From: Spirosoma lacussanchae
Lineage (GTDB): Bacteria > Bacteroidota > Bacteroidia > Cytophagales > Spirosomataceae
Length of the DNA: 64,000 nt
Assembly: GCF_005870035.1 (NCBI RefSeq)
Contig: NZ_SWJG01000001.1
Coordinates: forward strand, 1,847,639 to 1,911,638
Direction: 5' to 3'
In this document: positions 35,208-44,124 of the stretch, one piece after another
Numbering within the stretch: position 1 is the first letter of the stretch
Layout of the letters: every line of letters begins with the position of its first letter
Translations under genes and position numbers: made by a program
Notes under the pieces: model-generated
Told to the model about the DNA's origin: nothing
Databases searched by the model: none
Seen by the model: only the letters and a program-made list of their open reading frames with translations

Positions 35208-36065
35208 ATGAAACCCTTACGCCTGATGAATACGGTACTAGTTGCTCTTCTCCTGGCCTGCACGCGTCCTGATGATGCGCCGGCTGCTCTACCGCTGTCC
35301 CCGGCCGTGACGCCACCCACCAGCCAGACGGTGGCGCCAACAACCCGGAAACTGGTCTGGGCCGATGAGTTCTCGACTCCAGGTTTACCCGATTCAACCA
35401 AATGGGGGTACGAAGTAGGAGGCAACGGCTGGGGCAACAACGAACTGCAGTTTTATACCAGCAAACGGCCCGAGAACGCTCGGGTAGAGGGCGGTAAACT
35501 GATCATCGAAGCCCGTCGGGAAACCTGGGAAAACCGGAGCTATACCTCGGCCCGGCTGCTGACCCGGCCTACCCAGACCTGGACATACGGCCGGATCGAG
35601 GCCTATGCCAAACTGCCCAAAGGGCGCGGTACCTGGCCAGCCGTCTGGATGCTTGGCAAGAACATATCTACAGCGGGATGGCCCCGTTGTGGTGAGATCG
35701 ATATCATGGAGCACGTTGGCTTTGATGAGGGTATGGTTCACGGGTCCATTCATTCCGAAAGCTACAACCACGTAAAAGGTACCCAGAAGACCAACAAGCT
35801 GAAGCTGGCCGACGTAGTCAATACGTTTCATCTGTACGCCATCGAGTGGACCGCTGATCAGATCGATTTCTACATTGATGATCAGCAGTATTACAGCGTG
35901 CCGCGGTCGGCGCTGGGAAACAGCGAAGCCCAGTGGCCATTCAATCAGCCGTTCTATCTGATCCTTAACGTAGCGGTGGGCGGTAACTGGGGTGGTCAGC
36001 AGGGCGTTGACGAGACCATCTGGCCGCAACGAATGGAAGTTGATTACGTGCGGGTTTACCAATAA
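35208..36065 (+). CDS. GH16 family glycoside hydrolase (beta-glucanase), lipoprotein
   Basis: A 285-residue GH16 enzyme. The ATG at 35208 gives a lipoprotein leader (LVALLLAC lipobox), so it is preferred to the upstream ATG at 35100. The catalytic motif EIDIME is at about 163-168 with nucleophile Glu163 and acid/base Glu168. WADEFSTPGLPDSTKW, GWGNNELQFYT and the ending GQQGVDETIWPQRMEVDYVRVYQ are typical of laminarinase-type members. It would be anchored in the envelope. Possible substrates are beta-1,3 or mixed-linkage glucans. Confidence 0.92.
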   Translation: MKPLRLMNTVLVALLLACTRPDDAPAALPLSPAVTPPTSQTVAPTTRKLVWADEFSTPGLPDSTKWGYEVGGNGWGNNELQFYTSKRPENARVEGGKLIIEARRETWENRSYTSARLLTRPTQTWTYGRIEAYAKLPKGRGTWPAVWMLGKNISTAGWPRCGEIDIMEHVGFDEGMVHGSIHSESYNHVKGTQKTNKLKLADVVNTFHLYAIEWTADQIDFYIDDQQYYSVPRSALGNSEAQWPFNQPFYLILNVAVGGNWGGQQGVDETIWPQRMEVDYVRVYQ

Positions 36066-36149
36066 CACACTGGTTGGCTGAATGTTATGTAATTGGGTGT
36101 TACTTGCGACTAATCCGCATCTGAATCTGTGGATGAACCGTTTCACCCT

Positions 36150-37370
36150 ATGCGCTGTGTTCTATGGCTCCTTACTATGCTGGCAACCGGGCTACACGTC
36201 CCGGTTTGCGCCCAGTTGCCAGCGTACCTGAAGTTTCCCCATTATACGACCGGCATTGGCCTGCCCAACGGGCAAATTACGGAGTTAAATCAGGACAGAG
36301 CGGGATTTCTGTGGGTAGCCGCGCGTTCAGGCATCAGCCGCTTCGATGGGCGGTTGTTTCGTAGCTATCGGTTGCCGGCATCGCCCCGCACCCGGCTTGC
36401 CGACGATACGCGACCGGTTTTCGCGACAGACGAGCGCGGTATGCTCTGGCTCCTAACCCAGCGTGGTCTCTATCGCTACGACGCCCGGCTGGACAGCCTC
36501 CTGGCGGTAGATACGCCCCTTAGCCACTGGCTAGTTCGGCCAGATATTCATTTGTTGCTCGACAAAAAGCGGCATTGCTTCTGGATGACCACATCGCGCG
36601 GGTTGTTTCGATATGACCTGCACACGGGTTGCACGTACCCGACCAGTATTAATCAGCTATTCAGGCCGTTTCGGGCGTTACTGACGGTTGATGACCAACT
36701 CGTCATTGCCGCTTCAGAAGGTGTTTATGTGTATGACCCCGCCCGGAACAGCCACTGGTTCGATACCATCGATGAAGATGGTAATGAACATTTTATCTCG
36801 GCCTTCATGGACACCGACGGACACATCTGGATGGGCCGCAACGGGCGGGGGCTGGTGCTGTTCGATCCTAAAACGAGACAGGTAACTCATTTCAAGCCGC
36901 CTACTACGCTGGTCCAGTCAAAGTTTATATCCATTCAGGACATTGCGACCGTGCCGGCTGTTACTGGCGACTCACTCTTGTGGCTGGCCACACATGATTT
37001 CGGTCTGCTGTTTTTCAACCGCCGAAACCGGCGGTTTGTCGGAAATTACGTAGCTCAGCCAGCTCTGATTCAGGGACTGCTTACTAATCAGATTGATCGT
37101 TTATTTACCGACCGGGAGGGGCGGCTTTGGCTGGCTAACCAGGCGCTGGTTCAATTTGACCCTGCCGACCAGGCCATGCATACCGAGCGGCTGAATATTC
37201 CGCCAATGAATCTACAGAACTCGATACCGAATCGGGAATACCCAGGCCGCCCCAGTTTCCCCGCAATATGCATCAGGTTTACATATACCAGTGGGGCCAT
37301 GTGGACCGGCATCTGCGGCAAATTCGGAAGATCAAGCAGCATACCAATTACCCGAAGTAGTAGATTCTGA
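36150..37370 (+). pseudogene. Truncated two-component-regulator propeller protein
   Basis: A 406-residue exported protein starting at MRCVLWLLTMLATGLHVPVCAQ. It consists of WD-like two-component-regulator propeller repeats (IGLPNGQITELNQDRAGFLWVAARSGISRFDG, then FMDTDGHIWMGRNGRGLVLFDP and LFTDREGRLWLANQALVQFDP). In intact family members a Y_Y_Y domain, membrane helix and kinase follow, but here the frame runs into unrelated sequence after about residue 350 and stops. The following 250 bp still contain coding-like fragments. It is best read as a decayed sensor; it could still make a secreted propeller. Confidence 0.65.
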
Positions 37371-37649
37371 CACCCGGTCTTATCAGTTGCTCAGAGCACA
37401 GCCCTGTTTGTTGACCAAACTGCCGACGTATCAACAAAAGGGCTGGGAACCAGACGCAGTTACGGGTTCACCGCATGCTAGTACGCCCTTTTGAGTTGTT
37501 GATTTCAAGGATTACAAACAGGTAAAAGGATACCTGAATCTGCCAGCCGATGTAGTTTCGCAGAAAGTTCGTAGGTTAACGTTTGAAGACTGACGTGGTG
37601 TACCAAACATCCGCATTGGCCTTCGGCCGTTTCACTTTATACGAACATT
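37371..37649 (+). other. Degenerate coding remnant after the propeller gene
   Basis: Several frames read like protein in short pieces but are broken by stops: a MHQVYIYQWGHVDRHLRQIRKIK-type stretch (37270-37345) and, from 37495 to a TGA at 37591-37593, DYKQVKGYLNLPADVV-like sequence. No family is recognised. They may be leftovers of the lost C-terminal half or of a separate gene. The 56 bp before the next gene hold no clear promoter. Confidence 0.4.
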
Positions 37650-39380
37650 ATGAAACTACGTTTACTGACCCTATGCTTCCTTGCTACGGCCTTATCGGCA
37701 CGGGCGCAAACTACGTTCTCCGTCACATTCCCTGCTTCGCGGAGCCAGCAGCCACTCGATGGCCGGGTCCTGCTCATCCTGGCCAAGACTGCATCGCCCG
37801 AGCCCCGGCAGCAGGTAAGTGATGCGGTCGAAACAGCCCAGCTCTTTGGTGTCGATGTTAACGGACTCAAGCCCGGTCAGGGCGCGCTGGTTGACGCTAC
37901 CGTATTTGGGTATCCCAAACGCAGCCTCCGCGGCCTGCCCACTGGTGATTATTACGTGCAGGCTGTATTACACAAGTACGAAACCTTCCAGATTAAGAAC
38001 GGCCCCAACGGAACGCGCAATACCGTGAAATTGCCGATGGATCGGGGCGAAGGCCAGAACTGGCGAACGGCGCCGGGAAACCTGTTCAGCAAGCCGCAGA
38101 AAATAACCCTCAAAGCAGGCGGCAGGCAGACCGTTGCCGTTGTTATGGACCAAGTCAATCCGCCCATCGAAGAGCCTAAGGATACCAAATTCATAAAGCA
38201 CATCAAGATCCAGAGTAAACGCCTGACTGAATTCTGGGGTCGTCCGATGTACCTCGGCGCCCATATCCTGCTGCCAGCCGGCTTCGACGAACACCCGGAA
38301 GCCCGCTACCCACTCGCTATTTTTCACGGTCATTTTCCCGACGATTTCAGCGGGTTCAGCGAAACACCACCCCCCGCCAATATGGATACAACCGACTACA
38401 TTGAGCGGTTCAAGTTGCGGGGGTACAAGAAGATTGTGGCGCAGGAAGCCTACGACTTTTATAAAAAATGGACCAGTAAAGACTTTCCGCGGATGCTGAT
38501 TGTCGAAATTCAGCATGCCAACCCGTATTATGACGATTCGTACGCGGTGAATTCCGAAAATCTGGGGCCATACGGCGATGCCATTATGTACGAACTCCTG
38601 CCCGAGATCGAAACCCGTTTTCGGGGAATAGGGCAGGGGTGGGCCCGGTTCACCTACGGCGGTAGCACGGGCGGCTGGGAAGCGCTGGCGGCTCAGGTAT
38701 TCTATCCCGATGAGTTCAACGGTTGTTTTGCGGCCTGCCCCGACCCGATCAGTTTTGATGCCTATACGGTCTTCAATCTGTACAAAGACAAAAACGCCTA
38801 CTATGCCGAAGGGCCTTTACGGCGTACACCCCGACCCAGCCAGCGCAACTACCTCGGACAGGTGAAGGTGACCATGGAAGAGACCAATCACCGTGAGCTA
38901 GCCCTTGGAACCAACTCCCGCTCCGGCGATCAGTTCGATATCTGGGAAGCGGTTTATTCGCCAGCTGCTCCATCGGGCTATCCCAAACGTATCTGGAATA
39001 AGCTGACCGGCGAAATAGACCCCAGCGTGGCCAGCTACTGGCGCGAGCATTTTGACCTGCTCCACATACTGAAACGGGACTGGAAAACACTGGGCCCGAA
39101 AGTGACCGGCAAAATCCATATCTACTGTGGAGATATGGACAACTACTACCTCAATAACGCGGTATACCTGATGGAAGACTTTCTGCAGAAGGTTCAGAAC
39201 CCGCCAGCCCGCTCCGAGGTAGCCTATGGCGATCGGTTTGAACACTGCTGGAACGGTGATCCGAACGTCCCGAACTACATCAGTCGCCTACGCTACAACA
39301 CGATGTACATCGATAAGATGCTGAAGCGAATGGAAGAGAACCACCCCGTAAACGCCGACCTCAAAAGCTGGCGATATTGA
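37650..39380 (+). CDS. Secreted alpha/beta-hydrolase-fold protein
   Basis: A 576-residue protein with a clear signal peptide (MKLRLLTLCFLATALSARA). A beta-sandwich N-terminal part (about 25-170) precedes a putative esterase domain. The nucleophile elbow YGGSTGGWEAL puts Ser at about residue 339. GDRFEHCWNGDP near residue 527 supplies the probable His. Length exceeds ordinary esterases because of the N-terminal domain. It follows GH16 and another esterase, which suggests glycan-ester processing, but the substrate is unknown. Confidence 0.75.
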   Translation: MKLRLLTLCFLATALSARAQTTFSVTFPASRSQQPLDGRVLLILAKTASPEPRQQVSDAVETAQLFGVDVNGLKPGQGALVDATVFGYPKRSLRGLPTGDYYVQAVLHKYETFQIKNGPNGTRNTVKLPMDRGEGQNWRTAPGNLFSKPQKITLKAGGRQTVAVVMDQVNPPIEEPKDTKFIKHIKIQSKRLTEFWGRPMYLGAHILLPAGFDEHPEARYPLAIFHGHFPDDFSGFSETPPPANMDTTDYIERFKLRGYKKIVAQEAYDFYKKWTSKDFPRMLIVEIQHANPYYDDSYAVNSENLGPYGDAIMYELLPEIETRFRGIGQGWARFTYGGSTGGWEALAAQVFYPDEFNGCFAACPDPISFDAYTVFNLYKDKNAYYAEGPLRRTPRPSQRNYLGQVKVTMEETNHRELALGTNSRSGDQFDIWEAVYSPAAPSGYPKRIWNKLTGEIDPSVASYWREHFDLLHILKRDWKTLGPKVTGKIHIYCGDMDNYYLNNAVYLMEDFLQKVQNPPARSEVAYGDRFEHCWNGDPNVPNYISRLRYNTMYIDKMLKRMEENHPVNADLKSWRY

Positions 39381-39419
39381 GTGAGTTATGAGTGATGAAT
39401 GATGAGCGATGAGTTAACC

Positions 39420-39451
39420 CGCCACCGTGATCCGCCTGGATCACGGTGGCG
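39420..39451. repeat. 14-bp perfect hairpin
   Basis: Arms at 39420-39433 and 39438-39451 pair perfectly around a GCCT tetraloop, 40 bp after the esterase stop. There is no T-run. It lies inside a region of ATGA-type repeats and may be a 3'-end structure for both convergent genes. Confidence 0.55.
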
Positions 39452-39491
39452 AAATGTAAAATGAATGATGAATCGTGAATAATAAATATGT

Positions 39492-39528
<37 letters not shown>

Positions 39529-39530
<2 letters not shown>

Positions 39531-40548
39531 ACAGTTTACTCAGAAACGCCATCGTATCGATACCGTCGGCGTAGTCGGTCAGGCCGGGGCGCTGGGTTCT
39601 ACCGAAGGGAACACTGCCCGGGAGCCAGCCCTGCGCCGATGCAACCACCTGAATCTGGGATTTGTGGGCGTCGAGCCAGTCTCTGGCGTCGTCCTGGGTC
39701 TGGTAGGTGTGGTAATAGACGACCGATATGGGCGAAACCAGCGCATCGTTTTCGGTAACGAGCAGGTACCCATTGTCGTAATGAGGAACCCCGTTGATCA
39801 GATAAATCGACTTATTATAGTCGTAGTTATTCTGATACTTATGGTTGTCGAGGTACCGCTTGGCCAGCGGCTCCAGCGTTCGGAGCAGGGGCGTGAAGTC
39901 GTACCCTTCCGGCACCAGCAGCGTGGACACATTCCGACAGCCCAGACCGTAGTAGCCGGATAGGTCATGATCCAGTTTCAGCAACTCATCGTCGCTCTCT
40001 TCGCCAATCAACAGAGCAACCGAAGATCGGTTCTTGCGGATGATGTGCGGCTTGCTGGCAAAATAGTAGTCGAAGTAGCGCGCTGAATTATTACTACCCG
40101 TAGCGATATAAGCCTCGGCCGCGTTAAGCCGTTCTGCCTCGACGATCAAGGAATCAAAAGCTGGATTGAACTCCTTTATTTTTTGTATTAAATAATGGAT
40201 AAGTACAAAATCTTGGCTGCTTAGTTTGGCCAGCAGGGTGTGGCCGCTCATCAGCACGCAAAGGAGGTCATGAAAGCCAACGGCCGGAATATTACCAGCC
40301 ATCACGACGCCAACCTGTTTGGGAGAGTCGGGTTCTGGCCGGTACGAGCTAGCCCAGTCGGTTAGTTTCTGAGCTGTCAGAAATTCATCGGCAATGGCTG
40401 ACAACGCGTTTAGTGAATTGGCTACGGTGAACCAGTTATTGCGGGCATGAGCCCGGTGGGCTATTTCGGTTAATTCGGGCTGAGCCTCGGCTGAGCGTAA
40501 AAAGTCACCGAGCGCTATGAACGTTTGCAGGCGTTCTGATTGAAGCAT
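39529..40548 (-). CDS. LuxC-like acyl-CoA reductase
   Basis: A 339-residue protein of the LuxC/acyl-CoA reductase family (PF05893) that resembles aldehyde dehydrogenases and would reduce fatty acyl-CoA to aldehyde with NADPH. Visible blocks are QVGVVMAGNIPAVGFHDLLCVLMSGH (nucleotide region, about 80-105), YIATGSNNSARYFDYYF and GYYGLGCRNVSTLLVPEGYDF with the candidate catalytic Cys. The ATG at 40548 is chosen over a TTG five codons earlier. LuxD and LuxE partners are not nearby. It is divergent from the ferredoxin gene. Confidence 0.85.
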
Positions 40549-40600
40549 GTATGAAATAATCAAATGGAATACCCCATCAACCGAAGTGATTAAAATTTAG

Positions 40601-40631
40601 TTTGCCGCCAACCTTTAAATAGTTATATTTG
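40601..40631 (+). promoter_or_regulatory. Consensus promoter of the ferredoxin gene
   Basis: TTTG (40601-40604), a 19-nt spacer and TATATTTG (40624-40631) match the Bacteroidota consensus completely. The predicted start near 40638 rules out the upstream TTG at 40629 as translation start and supports the ATG at 40683. Confidence 0.75.
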
Positions 40632-40682
40632 TTGTCCAATTCAATAGTCTATACTTTTACCTCCAATAAATCTGTACTGCTC

Positions 40683-41033
40683 ATGGCAATCATGATCACC
40701 GATGAGTGCATCAACTGTGGTGCCTGCGAACCCGAATGCCCCAATACAGCTATCTACGAAGGTGGTGTTGAATGGACGTGGGGTGGAGGGACCGAACTGA
40801 CCGACGTCGATTTTGGTGATGGAACGGTCGTGAGCGGGAAAGCACCTCAGTCGCCTGTCTCCAACGAGTTCTATTACATCGTCAGCGATAAATGCACGGA
40901 GTGCATGGGTTTTCACGAAGAACCACAATGCGCTGCCGTTTGCCCCGTCGACTGTTGTGTTCCGGATCCTGAACACGTAGAAGATGAAGAAACGCTACTG
41001 GCTAAAAAGGCTTGGCTACATGCTGAAGCCTGA
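40683..41033 (+). CDS. Dicluster 4Fe-4S ferredoxin
   Basis: A 116-residue electron carrier. The first cluster motif is [12 protein letters not shown] (Cys 9, 12, 15, 19) and the second lies in [22 protein letters not shown]. An acidic insertion ([19 protein letters not shown]) separates them, as in Bacteroidota ferredoxins. It ends with an acidic tail. The perfect consensus promoter and a strong terminator make it monocistronic and probably highly expressed. It may serve oxidoreductases including the divergent acyl-CoA reductase; that link is inference. Confidence 0.93.
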   Translation: MAIMITDECINCGACEPECPNTAIYEGGVEWTWGGGTELTDVDFGDGTVVSGKAPQSPVSNEFYYIVSDKCTECMGFHEEPQCAAVCPVDCCVPDPEHVEDEETLLAKKAWLHAEA

Positions 41034-41060
41034 TTAACGTCTAATTTTTTCGTAAATAAG

Positions 41061-41090
41061 AACCCGGCTACTAGGTAGCCGGGTTTTTTG
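41061..41090 (+). terminator. Rho-independent terminator of the ferredoxin gene
   Basis: AACCCGGCTA (41061-41070) pairs perfectly with TAGCCGGGTT (41076-41085) around a 5-nt loop and continues into TTTTG TTTT. Confidence 0.9.
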
Positions 41091-41322
41091 TTTTGTCCAA
41101 TTTTTAAGCTGTTGAGAACTTCCTTATCTACATTAATTTAAAATTTTATAATATTTGGCTTAAGGGGCTGTTGGCAAAATATTATGCAAGCATATTATTT
41201 CATCATATTTTCAGTATTAATGCTGGATTTATTAGAATATTTTAAACAAAATTGAGTAAAAACACGAAAATGACGTAATAATCTCACGCTATCTGTTGCA
41301 TACGCTCATTTTTATCCTAAAA

Positions 41323-41338
41323 TTTGTTCCCGAACAAA
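41323..41338. promoter_or_regulatory. Palindrome at the porin-amt promoter
   Basis: TTTGTTC-CC-GAACAAA, a perfect 7+2+7 inverted repeat, overlaps the end of the TAAAATTTG element. Its place at the presumed transcription start suits a repressor or nitrogen regulator. Confidence 0.45.
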
Positions 41339-41374
41339 CCACCATAAGGCCGCCCGGTCAGCAAAACAATCACT

Positions 41375-42529
41375 ATGAAAAAAGCATTTTTACTTCTAAG
41401 TTCTTTGCTTTCATTTTATGGCGTCAGTGCCCAGGATTCCACATCTACTACGCCCGGTAAATTTACATTTTCAGGATACCTCGATACCTATTATATCGGC
41501 AACTTTAATAACCCGAAAAGTCAGTCCAACCTGGGCTTAAATGGCCAGGGTGTTGGTAACGCCCGTGCCTTCGATCAGCGGGCCGGTCAGTTCGGTATCG
41601 GGCTTATTCAGGCTAAAGCGACCTACACGTCCGACAAGGTTGATGCTGTAGCAGACATAGCCTTCGGCCCGTTTGCTGACTTGGGGAACTATGGTAACTA
41701 CGTCGGCCCCCTTGGCCCTGGCTCATCATCGCTGGCCATCAAACAGGCTTATATCACCTTTAAAGCAACGCCCAAGCTGACATTCACTGCTGGTCAGTTC
41801 GGTACGCACATCGGGTATGAAGTAATTGACGCCCCGGTCAACTACAACTACTCGCTATCGAATCTTTTCAACAATGGTCCTTTCTACCACATTGGTCTGA
41901 AAGGACAGTATTCGTTCAGCGACCGCTCTTATTTAATGCTGGGCGTGGTCAACAACGTAGACAACCTGTTCGACAACAACAAAAAGAAGGGCCTTATCGG
42001 ACAGTTCTTTTTCTCGCCGGTAGCGGGATGGAACGTCTACCTGAACGGGATCGTCTCCAATGAAGCTTCGCAGGACATTAACGGCACCTCAGCCGATAAC
42101 GCCAGCTACGCGCTTTACGATTTGACAACCACCTACCAGATTACCTCCAAGTTTTTTGTTGGCCTGAATGCCGCAACGGGTACGCAGAAAGGCGATTTCC
42201 AGGGGTTTGGTGGACCGTCGGCCTCGACAAGCTGGAGTGGCGTGGCGTTCTATACGAACTATGCATTCACGGACAAATTTGGTCTGGGTGCCCGCTACGA
42301 AGTGTTTGACAACAAGAAAGGTGCCCGTGCACTGACCGACGCAGCGGGTAATGGAGCCAGCGTAAACTCGATCACGATAACGGGAAACATCACGGCCGCC
42401 GATGGTCATGTGTTGCTGAAGCCTGAGCTGCGCATCGATAGCTACTCAGCCGACAAGTTTGAGAAAAATGACGGCAGCCTGACACCCTCACAAACAACCT
42501 TGGGTATGGCCGCAATCTTTAAGTTCTAA
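41375..42529 (+). CDS. Outer-membrane beta-barrel porin (BBP2/OmpL-like)
   Basis: A 384-residue outer-membrane protein with a signal peptide (MKKAFLLLSSLLSFYGVSAQ). It is made of amphipathic beta strands with aromatic girdles (KFTFSGYLDTYYIGNF, QAYITFKATPKLTFTAGQFGT, GPFYHIGLKGQYSF) and ends in an aromatic strand LGMAAIFKF. The pattern matches the putative beta-barrel porin-2 family. It lies 42 bp before amt, which suggests it lets ammonium or amino compounds cross the outer membrane. Confidence 0.85.
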   Translation: MKKAFLLLSSLLSFYGVSAQDSTSTTPGKFTFSGYLDTYYIGNFNNPKSQSNLGLNGQGVGNARAFDQRAGQFGIGLIQAKATYTSDKVDAVADIAFGPFADLGNYGNYVGPLGPGSSSLAIKQAYITFKATPKLTFTAGQFGTHIGYEVIDAPVNYNYSLSNLFNNGPFYHIGLKGQYSFSDRSYLMLGVVNNVDNLFDNNKKKGLIGQFFFSPVAGWNVYLNGIVSNEASQDINGTSADNASYALYDLTTTYQITSKFFVGLNAATGTQKGDFQGFGGPSASTSWSGVAFYTNYAFTDKFGLGARYEVFDNKKGARALTDAAGNGASVNSITITGNITAADGHVLLKPELRIDSYSADKFEKNDGSLTPSQTTLGMAAIFKF

Positions 42530-42571
42530 CTCTCTTTAGCAAACAAGTACAACAAAAACCCCTCCAATACA

Positions 42572-43900
42572 ATGCAAAAACCTAACTACATCCCCCTTGC
42601 TATTCTGCTGATAATCAGCATAGCAGCCATCTTTATGCCGGCCGTTCCGACGCAGATCGTGACGGAAGGGATCAACTCGGGCGATACCGCCTGGATGCTT
42701 GTGGCCACGGCCCTCGTGCTATTGATGACACCCGGTCTGGCGTATTTCTACGGCGGCATGGTAAACAACAAGAACGTTATCTCAACCATGCTGCAGAGCT
42801 TCATTGCCATGGGCGCTATCAGCGTACTGTGGGTGGTTGTTGGCTTCAGCCTAGCGTTCGGAAGCTCGATCGGTGGCGTTGTTGGTAACCCGTTCGATCA
42901 CTTCATGTTCCAGGGGGTTCTGGATGGTAAGCCCTGGTCGCTGGCCGCCAGCATCCCGCTCGTGGTATTTGCCTTCTTCCAGTTGAAGTTTGCCGTGATT
43001 ACACCGGCCCTGGTAACGGGATCGATGGCAGAACGGATCAACTTCCGGTCGTACGTATTGTTCATGATTCTGTTCAGCCTGTTCGTGTACAGCCCGCTGG
43101 CGCACATGACCTGGCACCCTGAAGGCCTCCTGTTTAAGCGTGGTGTGCTTGACTTTGCCGGCGGTACGGTTGTTCACATGTCGGCAGGTTGGGCGGCTCT
43201 GGCAGGCGCTATCTACCTGAAGCGTCGGAAGTCGCACGTAGAAGCCAGTGTATTGCCTCCAGCTAACATTCCATTCGTGTTGCTCGGTACGGGTCTGCTG
43301 TGGTTCGGCTGGTTCGGATTCAACGCGGGTTCGGCCGTAGGGGCTTCTCCGCTGGCCGCTTCGGCTTTCGCTACCACCAACACGGCGGCTGCTGCGGCTG
43401 GTTTGGCCTGGGTACTTTTCGACGCGGCAAAAGGTAAGAAGGTGTCGGCGCTTGGTTTCTGTATCGGTGCTGTAGTAGGTCTGGTTGCTATCACCCCGGC
43501 TGCCGGCTTCGTAACCATTCCGACCGCTATCTTCATCGGTACGATCGGTGCGATGGTATCGAACTACGTAGCGCACCTGCGCTCGAAATCGACCCTGGAC
43601 GATACGCTCGACGTGTTCCCCTGCCACGGTGTAGGCGGTATGGTCGGTATGATTATGACCGGTATTTTTGCCAGCAAAGGCGTAAACTCAGCCGTAACGG
43701 TTGAAGGACTGGCCTTTGGTGAAACAGGTCTCTTCATTGAGCACATGATTGCGCTGGTCCTGGTATCGGCCTTTGCTTTCGCCATGTCGTTCCTGCTCCT
43801 GAAAGTGACGGACCTGATTCTGCCGCTGCGCGTGTCGGAAGACGACGAGAAGCAGGGTCTGGACGTCAGCCAGCACGACGAATTCCTGATCGAAGCCTAA
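42572..43900 (+). CDS. amt: Ammonium transporter
   Basis: A 442-residue Amt/Rh channel with about 11 membrane helices. The twin-His pore residues are in GGTVVHMSAGWAALAGAIYLKRR and FPCHGVGGMVGMIMTGIF. GLAYFYGGMVNNKNV marks helix 1. The N-terminus is short and hydrophobic. It conducts NH4+/NH3 through the inner membrane. It is probably cotranscribed with the porin. No glnK/PII gene follows, unusual for amtB operons. Confidence 0.95.
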   Translation: MQKPNYIPLAILLIISIAAIFMPAVPTQIVTEGINSGDTAWMLVATALVLLMTPGLAYFYGGMVNNKNVISTMLQSFIAMGAISVLWVVVGFSLAFGSSIGGVVGNPFDHFMFQGVLDGKPWSLAASIPLVVFAFFQLKFAVITPALVTGSMAERINFRSYVLFMILFSLFVYSPLAHMTWHPEGLLFKRGVLDFAGGTVVHMSAGWAALAGAIYLKRRKSHVEASVLPPANIPFVLLGTGLLWFGWFGFNAGSAVGASPLAASAFATTNTAAAAAGLAWVLFDAAKGKKVSALGFCIGAVVGLVAITPAAGFVTIPTAIFIGTIGAMVSNYVAHLRSKSTLDDTLDVFPCHGVGGMVGMIMTGIFASKGVNSAVTVEGLAFGETGLFIEHMIALVLVSAFAFAMSFLLLKVTDLILPLRVSEDDEKQGLDVSQHDEFLIEA

Positions 43901-43909
43901 TAGTTCTGC

Positions 43910-43938
43910 GGCATTCGGTTAACGGTTAACCGAATGCC
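43910..43938 (+). terminator. Hairpin after amt
   Basis: A 13-bp perfect stem (43910-43922 with 43926-43938) with a CGG loop starts 10 bp after the stop. No T-run follows, so it mainly protects the 3' end; the T-run hairpin further on is the true terminator. Confidence 0.55.
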
Positions 43939-44072
43939 ATATACCGAACGATCAACAGAGCCACAGGCATCCTGTCTGGCCGAAATGTCCGACAGCTTTA
44001 CTGTGGTTTTGTTGTACTCGTGGAGCCGCTCCCGCTTGGGGGCGGTTTCCTGTTTTTAGCCCTTCTGATAAC

Positions 44073-44106
44073 AAAAAAGCCAGCTCACCTTAGAGCTGGC
44101 TTTTTT
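44073..44106. terminator. Bidirectional terminator between amt and lepA
   Basis: AAAAAAGCCAGCTC (44073-44086) pairs with GAGCTGGCTTTTTT (44093-44106) around a 6-nt loop. A- and T-runs on the two sides serve both convergent genes. Confidence 0.9.
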
Positions 44107-44124
44107 ATGTCTGAAGAACCAGGC

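Larger units (their letters stand above)
41034..41374. other. AT-rich promoter region of the porin-amt unit
   Basis: After the ferredoxin terminator the sequence is AT-rich with no ORF. TAAAATTTG at 41318-41326 resembles a -7 element with one extra base, and a palindrome overlaps it. The leader before the porin start at 41375 is short. Confidence 0.4.
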
